DNA of 64,000 nt from Clusia tigrina (lineage: Eukaryota > Arthropoda > Insecta > Diptera > Clusiidae): NCBI GenBank assembly GCA_920105625.2, contig OV050032.1:130593810-130657809 (forward strand), read 5' to 3'. A program made the position numbers and the translations under genes. Within the stretch, counting starts at the first letter, position 1; each line of letters begins with the position of its first letter. Shown piece by piece: positions 20,753-29,570 of this stretch. The notes beneath the pieces are model-generated. The model searched no databases. It was not told the DNA's origin and was given only the letters and a program-made list of their open reading frames with translations.

Positions 20753-21032
20753 ATCAAAAAAATGTATCAAAACAATACAGAAATTCTATATTATGAAGGG
20801 TAGAAATCAAATTCACCCAATTTGTACCTTGTCAAAACACTCTCTTGACAAACTGTATATATATATATAGAAAATAAAATGTACGTGTATACAGCTAGTA
20901 AGTGGTTTTTACCATTGCTGCAAGTAATATATTTTAAGAGAATAAGAACTTATAAAAGTTTAAGAATTAAAATAGTAGGTAATTGATAAGCCATTAGAGC
21001 TAAAAATACTACAATTTTATAATATCCTTTAT
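20753..21032. other. AT-rich spacer, no gene seen
   Basis: Contains a short (TA)n run near 20857 and otherwise featureless AT-rich DNA. Nothing codes. Confidence 0.5.
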
Positions 21033-21967
21033 TTATAGACGGATGTAGCCTTCATCTTGGAGAAGATTTCTCGCTAAAATATTTGGAGGCCTTTCAAGTT
21101 TAGAAATATAACTTTTGGCAAAATAGGAGATTTCTTTAACTACTTTTGGAATGTTTATGTCCCTTTGGATATTGACATTTTTAATGTACCAAGGAGCCTT
21201 GGTAATTGCTCGCAAAACTTTTACTCGGATCAGAGTGAGAACATAAAATGGCGTCCGCAAACATTGGTGTGACGGTTTTGTAATTGGTTGGCATGTCAGC
21301 AGTGTAATGTGTGTAGAGAAATGGGCTCAGTATACTACCTTGCGGGACTCCAGCTAGAATAGGGTATTCTTCAGAAATGAAATTTTTGTGTTTTATGACA
21401 CATTTCCTGTACGAAAGGTAACTTTTAAGAGTCATACAAATATTCAGTGGAAGTTTGTTAATAAGTTTCATTAAGAGTTCTGCATGCCATACTTTGTCAA
21501 ATGTTTCTGTGATCGAGGAACACTGCAGATCAGTCTTCTTTTCGCTCGCAAGTTATTTGCATATTGCTTACAATACGGTGAACTTATTCAACCGTGCTAT
21601 GTGTTTCGCGGAAGCCAAACTGGTGATCTGGGATGACATTTTTGTTCTCTGTGGCGGCTTTTATTTTTTTTATTACCAATTTTTCAAAGAGCTTTGAAAA
21701 AATTGATAGAAAGCTTATGGGTCTATAAGAAACCATATTAGTAGGATCTTTACCGATTTTCGGAATAACCATATTTTGGGAGATTTTCCATTCTTGGGGA
21801 AATGAGCCAGTGCGTATTATGGCATTAACTAAGTGCAAGAGGTGCATTAGTGCTATTGCTGGAAATTTTTTTACCATCCAGCAATTATGTCCCGCCCATA
21901 AGCTTTTTTCAAGCAATAACTGTACGAACAACCAAATCAAAGGAAAGGCCCACCGTATAAAGCGCAA
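21033..21967 (-). pseudogene. Jockey-clade LINE reverse transcriptase fragment
   Basis: 21584-21967 reads FPQEWKISQNMVIPKIGKDP, VSYRPISFLSIFSKLFEKL and IPDHQFGFRETHST, the fingers of a jockey-type RT. 21181-21471 gives YPILAGVPQGSILSPFLYTHY and PMFADAILC, where the FADD motif has become FADA, so the second catalytic Asp is lost. 21033-21260 carries the thumb region (VLRAITKAPWYIKN). The endonuclease, ORF1 and the expected poly-A tail are not seen. Confidence 0.82.
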
Positions 21968-22500
21968 CTAATGTAAAATATAATGATTTAACCAACCAGC
22001 ACAACACTGGCGGGAGCGCAGGTTAACAAGCGGTGCATTATACCAAATTAACGAATAAATACTAATTACAACAAAAACAAACAAACGCACGGACAGCGGG
22101 CTCATCAACAAATGCCACGCATAAGAGGAGACAACACAACGATAAACAAAATATCACAACACATATGCGCAAAGCAAATAAGATGATTGCACTGTGAGCA
22201 GCGGAAGAATTTACCGAGTGTATCAGCTCGGCACATATAGCACTAACAACATAAAGAGACGAATGCAAAGCACAAAAAAGATGCCTACAGAACGATCACT
22301 GTGCATTCAGCTAACAAGTACACAGGACAAAGAAAAAAGGAGAATATTAATATTTGAACCATGAGTGTAAATTGAAATATTTAAAATCATTACAGCAGTA
22401 ACAACAATGCGACAATAACAACACTGCAGCCACCAGCTATAATTTTGGGCCACTCTAATTGCGTGCAAAAACACTCCCGAACAACTGGAAACCACTGCAG
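21968..22500. repeat. Promoter-like/LTR-like segment shared with 8847-9230
   Basis: Non-coding, rich in CAA/AAC repeats, and matching the reverse complement of 8847-9230. It joins directly to the jockey RT fragment. It could be the start of an LTR (a TGTAAAATATAATG stretch lies at the junction near 21974), but I found no second LTR to pair with it. Confidence 0.5.
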
Positions 22501-22805
22501 CAAGATGGTTGACCACCATAAGTTGAAGGTGACCCAAGGTCAACTGGCCACAACAACAACAAGCGTGGCCTTAACAACAGACGAAGCCGCCAAACGGATT
22601 TCGAACAACACAACGGTTTTCCGACAACAACATAAAGCACTGACCGCTGTGGCCGCTTCGCCTATATAAGCGATGTAGCCCAGGCAGTGGGTCTTTTCAT
22701 CAGGAACGACATCCGAACTAACAACAGCTCTTCTCAAGACGGTAGTTACGCAAGCCTAGTTACCCAGGACATTAGTGATCATAAGCACCTTAGTAGACTC
22801 TAAAG
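22501..22805 (+). promoter_or_regulatory. Possible LTR promoter with TATA box
   Basis: A clear TATATAAG lies at 22673-22680. About 25-30 bases downstream is a TCATCAGG-type start region, then short reads of non-coding R-like sequence. Upstream are CAACAA-rich repeats. No gene follows directly; the minisatellite begins at 22806. Reading it as the promoter of an LTR element is an inference from composition and spacing. Confidence 0.35.
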
Positions 22806-23240
22806 TACGTATCATAGGAACTCTGTGAGAATTCTGGTTTTTAATCGCCTTCTCACTGCGATACATACGCTAGAGATACACAGGAACTCGGTGAGAATTC
22901 TGGTTTATCGCCTTCTCACTGAGACACATACAATGCACAGACATAGCAACTCAGTGAGAATTCTGGTTTTCAGTCGTCTTCACACTGAGACACATACATA
23001 CCTTTACAGACACATTGGGGTTGATTGAGAATTCTGGTTATCCATCGATTTCTCACTGAGATAAATACGCTACAGATATATAAGAACTCAGTGAGAATTC
23101 TGGTTTTCAATCGCCTTCTCTCTGAGACATATATGTACGTTACAGAGACATAGGGGCTCAGTGAGAATTCTGGTTTTCAATCGATTTCTCACTGAGGCAC
23201 ATACGCTACTGAGACACATACACTACTGAGTCACATACGC
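22806..23240. repeat. Minisatellite, six units of ~63-71 bp
   Basis: The anchor GAGAATTCTGG recurs at 22827, 22893, 22956, 23027, 23093 and 23163. Each unit continues with GTTTTCAATCGCCTTCTCACT, then GAGACACATACGCTACAGAG and a GGAACTC(A/G)GT step, with clear divergence among copies. The last ~50 bases (23190-23240) break into an 18-bp subrepeat ACATACGCTACTGAG repeated three times. EcoRI-type GAATTC sites therefore occur at regular intervals. Confidence 0.88.
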
Positions 23241-24451
23241 TACTGAGAATAGAATCGGCCTTATCAGGAATTCCGCGTGGAAAATAATTCTCATCGAATT
23301 TTTTTTTTGCGTGAAATATAAATTCCTTTTAAATATTTCGCCCAAATAAAATTTCACTGCGAATCAACCAAGCGAATTCGAACGAATCCATTTTATAATT
23401 TGACAGCTGTAAATAAAGGTGCAAAAGTATTAAAAGTTTAATAAAACTTCAAAATACTCAATCATATTTTAAAGATACACAATTTTTAAAAATATGCATA
23501 GTATATCGGTACAACTTTTGTCTGAAGAAGAGGAAATTATTCAGGGATGAGTAGTTCGAAGGGTTTAAGGGACCATTCCAATCCTTTGGATATATGCGAA
23601 CCATTGTAAGATTGAAAAACATTTCTACAAAAACATTTTTAATAAATGTGGATGTTTGGATTTCAACAATATTAAGACTGAACACACTGGCGTTTAAGAA
23701 TTTATTAGATTTGCTTTCCACCTCTTTGCTTTCCTCTCTCATCGTCAAGACAAACATTTGGAATTTCGTCCATCGTGAAACTTAGCGCTTGTTTGCGTTT
23801 TTTTGCTGAGGACGGACACCAAAAATGTTAGTTTGTTTTGGTTCTACCTCCCTGTTCCCCGTACACGTATTTTATTAAAAAAAAGCCCTTCTTTCGCAAA
23901 TAGCGCTTTTGGTCGGTCCAAACTTAGGTCCAAACTCGTGGCATTCGTGGTGGAATGAGATTACGTGACTTGTCGAATCAGGCACTATGAATCGTAACGA
24001 AATTTCAAGTAATTTTACAAGATTTTCCAGCTTACATTCTAATAGATGAATGCCAAAATGAGTAAATGTAAAAAAATTGTTTGATTTTAAAAGAAGTACA
24101 TAAATAATGCTAGTTCTAATATCAAAGTGTTTTAATTCACATATAACAATAAATACCACATTTTTTATTATTTAAGTTCTTTGGATTCAGAAGTAGAAAG
24201 GAATGAATTAAATGTGCGCAGACAAATTCGGGACAAAAGCAATGCTTTATCATTGCCGGCAGCAGCGTAAGAAATTAATGAATATGATTTTACACTATAT
24301 TAATATATATAAATAAATATTTACAGATTTAAAAAATTTTTTAGGGTCAATAAAGAGGCATACAATTATTTGCTCTCGGGGCTGCAGTTCAAGGGTCATA
24401 TGTTGACGTCAGTACCCCCAACTCTACAATTAGCCACAACACTTTCCCTAC
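23241..24451. other. Non-coding stretch, no gene recognised
   Basis: AT-rich. A minus-strand frame at 23458-23757 (99 codons, charged start then hydrophobic) matches nothing I know and has no supporting context. An ACCAAAAATGTTAG step at about 23820 resembles the LTR/primer-site junctions at 24466 and 37929, but no LTR body follows it. The last ~100 bases (24360-24451) look like retroelement leader because they continue leftward from the primer-site-like sequence next to LTR A. Confidence 0.4.
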
Positions 24452-24466
24452 CGGCTGCGCCAAAAA

Positions 24467-24931
24467 TGTTGGGGTCCGTCCTGCTCGTCGTGAGACGTCC
24501 TGTCTCGGTTCGCTGGGCGCGTCGCTGAAAACACTAAACCACTTTGTTAAATTAGCACTGCACTCTTTTAGGTTTAAAATAACAAGAGACTTTATTCTTA
24601 AAATACTAGTTCTTATATACTATTTACAAATAAACATTACAGTCTACGTCTTGACTTTTCTGGTGTTCCAGTTACGCAATTGTTATTTGGTGTCAGTTGC
24701 TCAAGCCAACTGATCTACTGAAAGTAAAAGTGTCGTCGGTGCATTCTAAATGCCCCTCGTCAGCTTGACTGCGGAACTGTGACACCCTAAAAGTTTACAT
24801 CATAATTAATGCATAAATACTATTCATTTGCAATAGTTGCACCCTAAAAATATGTGCGTTCTTAATGAATTTAATAGGAGCCGGTGTTGTGAGTCAACTA
24901 CGCGTAGGTAGCTTGATTTTAACTCACAACA
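24467..24931 (-). repeat. LTR A (3' LTR of the mdg1/412-like element)
   Basis: Starts TGTTGGGG and ends CTCACAACA, 465 bp. Read on the minus strand it opens TGTTGTGAGTTAAAATC and has a TATA-like run (about 24607-24618) and an AATAAAGTCTC polyadenylation-like signal (about 24586-24596). A purine tract abuts it at 24932-24947, so it is the 3' LTR of the element to its right. Its left flank (24452-24466) reads, on the minus strand, TTTTTGGCGCAGCCGG, a primer-binding-site look-alike, so it also serves as the 5' LTR of something to the left. Confidence 0.82.
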
Positions 24932-24947
24932 TCCCTCCCCTCTTTCT
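24932..24947 (-). other. Polypurine tract of the mdg1/412-like element
   Basis: The minus strand reads AGAAAGAGGGGAGGGA immediately before LTR A. Such a tract primes plus-strand DNA synthesis. The identical tract precedes LTR B at 34453-34468. Confidence 0.82.
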
Positions 24948-27267
24948 AAAAGAAGTTAGTGCAACTAACTTCCATTAAATCTCTACAATATTTTTCTTGC
25001 ACTGCAAACAATTATGTGCATCGATTTAGCTCCATATTACATACATATAATTTGTTTTTATTTATTTATTTTTTTTTTAAATCGCCTTATTTGGGTTCTA
25101 TCACGGTTTTTATTTTTTTCTTTTTTATTCTTTTCTTTTCCATATTATTTTTTTTCTAGCTTTTATTTTCTTTTGTAGTTTTTTTTTTCTTTACTTTGTT
25201 TTTCTTTTTTCTTATTTCTATCTATTATTTTTTTTATATTCCCCTTTTTATAATTTGGTCTTTAATTGATTCTTTTCTCATTGGCGTATATACAAATATC
25301 TAAACAATAACACAATTCTATTCTATACCTAAAACCTTATATTATACTGCGCTCTCTGCTACCTGCTGGTCCAGTTGACGACCGTCGTTGTCAGAGTGAA
25401 GTCCTTCGATGAACTCTGCATACCCCTCCCTTCTTTCTGGACCGGTACGTAAAAAGATGATGCAAGCTTGCGCGACTAGATGCGCTTCTGACGAAGTCAA
25501 AATAAATATTCGATATTCGCTTAGTCAGTGACAATGGATATTTTCTCATTGGAGAAATCGTTACGAAGTTTAGCCGATAAAGCTTGGCTATGTTATGCTC
25601 GATATTTTCGTGGTTAAAACGATTTTTTGCGCCAGGAGATTATTCTGCCAAGCTAATTGAACGATGGTAGTTGTGGCTGTTATTGTTGTTGTAGCCGTTT
25701 CTCGGTAAAATTACGGAGTAACCTCGGGTTTTGGCTAAAATTACCTCTTCTTCTTTCTAGACAATAATACAATATACATACTGACATATGTAATAATGGC
25801 AGACACGTTGGATTTTTTTATCCGGACAACGTACATGTTAGTGTTTTTCATGCCATTTCGTCAGTTATGCAATAAAACTCAAGTATTATTAGACTTTTAC
25901 TTGTCAGATAGAGACTATTGTATTCAGCCGATGCCATCTCCATTTTTTTATAAGCTTAAATCGTATTCATCTCGCACATGGGAAGTTGAAAGCTCATTCA
26001 CTCTTTCATATAAAAATGAATTTTCATTAATTTCGTTTTCATTTTCTTCCAACCAAAAATTATCTCTGGACATCATCGTTGCAAATTTCGTATTATCATT
26101 TTGCGGCTTACTGATTACCCTTCTTCCACGTCTTCTCACTTCTTCTTATTCAGTCAGATTTTTGTTCGCTGCTCTTCCATTTCATCTATGGGTCTCCTGG
26201 AAGTTGGTTAACCTCCTACTCTGTCTTCGACGCTGCAGGAAGTCCCTTCCAGGTTCATGCTGCACCATATTGAACCATCCAGATGTCCTTGTTTGCTAGC
26301 TATTACATTCATTCAATTTTCAATATTTTTCCTAGCGAAAATAGTAAATTTTATGTGTTATTTAAATTTATATATAGTATATCTAATACGTCTTAATAAC
26401 CAAACTATAAATAAGTAATAAAAACAGTTTTCTTTACAAATATTATTAATTAGTTATGATACAATTTTCTTTAAATTGTTAGCGGCATTAAAACTTTAAA
26501 TCCTTCTCAAATATATACAATTTACAGCAATTTCTATATCAAATCATATGCCGCCACAAAAAGTTTTTTTTATATCAATTCTTGGCAAAACTAGTTGCCC
26601 ATCTTACATAAGCGAGTATATAAAAGATAAATTTATTATTTATTTTTCTTTCGTTTAGACATTCATAATTCCTTTCATATCAATTTTCTTTTTATATATC
26701 TTTCAAATTTTTTTTGCCCTCTGACATAAACCAGAATATTTAAGATAAACCCGTTTATGTGAAAACATTGTCCATTGCATGACTCAATTTTTCATTGCAT
26801 CTAATTATTCTATATATTTAAATTTTACTACGAGCCCGGTATGTGTCCATTAACAAGTGTATTTCCCTACATCATGTAACCTGTTCTTACATGAATACAT
26901 ACAAACATTCAAGGCATACTATAATTAATTGCCAACGTTATTACTTAATTTGTAATGGTAAGCTAAATATATTGTTCTAATTCAATATATATATACATAC
27001 ATTACAATTCCCCATACGCTAATTTCCTACGTGATAAACCGAAAAAATCTATGTATACTAAAATGTAGCCTGCTTCAGAATGTAAATATCTGCAAAAATA
27101 TACATACCCATTCCTCATAACTAGAATACTTACTTCTTTAAATATACATTCGTACATTCATTCCGAATATTATACACATATATACATACTCGTATATACT
27201 TACTTCACCAACGGTGTCAGCGCTACTACTTACGCATCATATTGCACTACATTAACAGTCGTATATA
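24948..27267. other. AT-rich 3' region of the mdg1/412-like element
   Basis: Long poly-T tracts (25060-25260) follow the polypurine tract. The first ~150 bases match the corresponding part of the inner element (34469-34640). A plus-strand frame at 25796-26299 (167 codons) has hydrophobic runs but no family match and no context, and the minus frame under it (25948-26139) is also unmatched, so I call neither. No env domain is recognisable. 26300-27267 is featureless AT-rich DNA. Confidence 0.45.
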
Positions 27268-28211
27268 CGGTGTGTTAAAAAAATAACCGTTATTGTGTGA
27301 TCAAAAAATAGAGTATTTATTTATTCATCAACAACTATCTTGTCCCCTTCAAAGTAATTCCCCTCAGATATAATACACTTATGCCAGCGTTTTTTCCAAT
27401 CCTCGAAACACTTCTGAAACGCTTTTTTTGGTATCGCCAACAGCTCCTGTTTCGATTTTTCTTTTATCTCCGCAATCATAGCAAAACGCTTTCCTTTCAT
27501 CGGTGTCTTCAGTTTTGGAAAGAGGAAAAAGTCAGCGGGGGCCAAGTCCGGTGAATACGGTGGTTGAGGCATGATAACGGTTTTGTTTTTGGCAAAAAAC
27601 AGCTCCTGAGCGATGTCCATGCGACGTTGTTTTTGCTCAAAATTTAGCAATTTTGGAACAAACTTCGCTGCCTCACGTTTCATGCCTAAAACATCCGTAA
27701 AAATTGCTTGGCATGAGCCGAACGATATGCCAAAATCATCAGCAACCTCTCTGATAGTGATTCGACGATTATCAAAAATCATTTTCTTCACTGCGTCAAT
27801 GTTTTCATCGGTTGTTGACGTACTCGGGCGACCAGGACGAGCATCGTCATTGACGTCTTCTCGGCCTTCCTTAAACCGGTTATACCACAATTGAACTTGT
27901 GTTCTGCTCATAGTAGACTCGCCAAAGGCCGCAGTCAACATTTCAAATGTCCTTGCGCATTTAATTTAATTTTTTACACAAAACAACAGTTTCTTTGATA
28001 CATTTTTTCGAATAGTACAAAATCGAAGAGCACACCAAAACACGACTAACCTTTTTATCTGTCAAAAACAAACTGACAATCCAAAATGGTTGGTATTGCC
28101 AACATATATAACAGACATGTGTACCAACATAACAGGAAAAAAAATGGGAAAATCGAACATACGTAACCCACGAAAAGATGAAAATAACGGTTATTTTTTT
28201 ATCACACCTCG
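27268..28211 (-). mobile_element. Internally deleted mariner
   Basis: The ends are inverted repeats. The left reads CGGTGTGTTAAAAAAATAAC from 27268. The right, reversed, reads CGAGGTGTGATAAAAAAATA from 28211, and both continue CCGTTATT. A TA dinucleotide flanks each end (27266-27267, 28212-28213). The element is 944 bp; autonomous mariners are about 1.3 kb. The deletion removes the middle of the transposase. Confidence 0.88.
27321..27941 (-). pseudogene. Mariner transposase with central deletion
   Basis: A 206-residue open frame. MSRTQVQLWYNRFKEGRED and ARPGRPSTSTTDENID form the helix-turn-helix DNA-binding start, and VADDFGISFGSCQAIFTDVL follows. At about residue 112 it jumps to NKTVIMPQPPYSPDLAPADF, where YSPDL holds the third catalytic Asp. 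The segment with the first two catalytic Asps is gone; a mariner transposase is normally about 345 residues. The first ~25 residues also lack a clean frame. It could bind ends but not cut. Confidence 0.88.
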
Positions 28212-28213
28212 TA

Positions 28214-28533
28214 TATGTGTGTATATACTCTACGTTCAGTTTAAATTACTTACCCACGACTGTCTTATAATTTTATTTTTTAAAATGTGTCCAATGAACC
28301 CCTTTTTTATTATTTAATATTTAAAAAATATTTTTCCCTACTGTCTGTTGGGCAATAGTGCCTAATAAGCAAATTTTCATTACGTCAACTTTACTTGCTC
28401 GAGTTTAATTGGCACACTTCTGCTGGCCTTGATTTTGAAAATAGGAGCTGTGTGTGTTATTTGATACACACACGTACATGTTTACGTTGTTATTCTTGTG
28501 TTTACACTTGTAAAACACTGCTAACACATTTCT
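28214..28533. other. Spacer between mariner and integrase
   Basis: AT-rich, part of the 3' region of the mdg1/412-like element. No coding frame or repeat that I can assign. Confidence 0.5.
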
Positions 28534-29570
28534 TTAGTTGTGTGGTCTAATGTGGAACAATTTCAATAAAGTATTATGTAGCTTTTTATTCTTGCCCTTA
28601 ATTGTTACGATTGTTGTAACTGGGTTACGGATTTCTGCTACTACATACTGACCTATCCAAACAGGTGAGAATTTGTTTCTTCTAGCCTGATTCTTTATTA
28701 GTACCTGATCACCCACATGAAAAACTACTGGGTTTAGTACCTTGTTATAGGCTTCCCTGGCTACTCGTTTAGCACAATCCTGATTTTCTCTAACCAATTC
28801 GTGCGCTCGCTGTAACTGATATTTTTGCACTTTATTGGGGTCATCAGCATTGTATACAGGCGCATATTTGCGCTTAAAATTCGCTGGTATGCTGAAATCA
28901 AACCCGGAGAGTGTTCTAAACGGAGTTTGCTTCGTTGATACATGCACAGTATTGTTGTGTACATGCATTGCAGTGGTCAACCATTGATCCCAATTCGAGC
29001 CGTCTTCCTTGGCATAACTGCGCAAGTACTCGGCCAGAGGTCGATGACTACGTTCCAATGAGCCATTCGCCTGTGGATGATATGGTGTTATGTGCAACTT
29101 CTTGATTCCCAGCATTTTACACGTTTCTGAGAATAGTTTCGATACGGAATTTGAACCATTGTCGGTTATCAAAACCTTAGGTATGTTGAATCGTGCTATA
29201 ATTTCATCAAAGAATGCTTTGGCCACCGTACTTGCTTCAGCATCGGGTATAGCCACGCACGCCATATACTTTGAGAATTCGTCTTTGAACGTCAAGATGT
29301 ATTTATTTCCCTAAACTGTCTCAGGTAAAATACCTACAATATCCATATGAACTTTATCAAATAGCTGTTTTGGTGTATCAGTTAACACCATTGGCATGTT
29401 TGTTAACCTTGAACTCTTATTGGCCTGGCATTCTGGGCAACTCTTTACATTTTTTTTAATATCTCGGAACATACCTTTCCATCCGTATACTCGCCTAATT
29501 CTGTCATGGGTTTTCCAGAATCCCTGGTATCCACCTATGGGTGAATCATGGAAACCCTTTAACACAGCCT
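28534..29570 (-). pseudogene. mdg1/412-like integrase, one in-frame stop
   Basis: 29311-29565 has the zinc-binding start (VLKGFHDSPIGGYQGFWKTH, then CPECQANK) and the first catalytic Asp (DKVHMDIVGILPET). A single TAG at 29311-29313 interrupts it, and the same frame resumes (GNKYILTFKDEFSKYM). It runs to 28534 with VLITDNGSN (second Asp) and HPQANGSLERSH (Glu) plus a C-terminal part ending LLKLFHIRPHN. All three catalytic residues are kept. A frameshift in an A-run near 29573-29581 separates it from RNase H. Confidence 0.88.

Noticed and set aside
22806..23240. CRISPR-like regular repeat
   Set aside because: Units are contiguous and divergent with no unique spacers, in a eukaryotic setting; a minisatellite.
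23458..23757. 99-codon minus-strand frame
   Set aside because: No recognisable motif, AT-rich, no neighbouring element part that would need it.
23795..23840. Primer-site-like junction GGTGTCC/ACCAAAAATGTTAG suggesting another LTR
   Set aside because: No LTR body with paired ends or polypurine tract follows; only a short resemblance.
25796..26299. 167-codon plus-strand frame with hydrophobic stretches
   Set aside because: Matches no family, lies antisense in the AT-rich 3' part of a retrotransposon, and has no promoter or counterpart in the related element.
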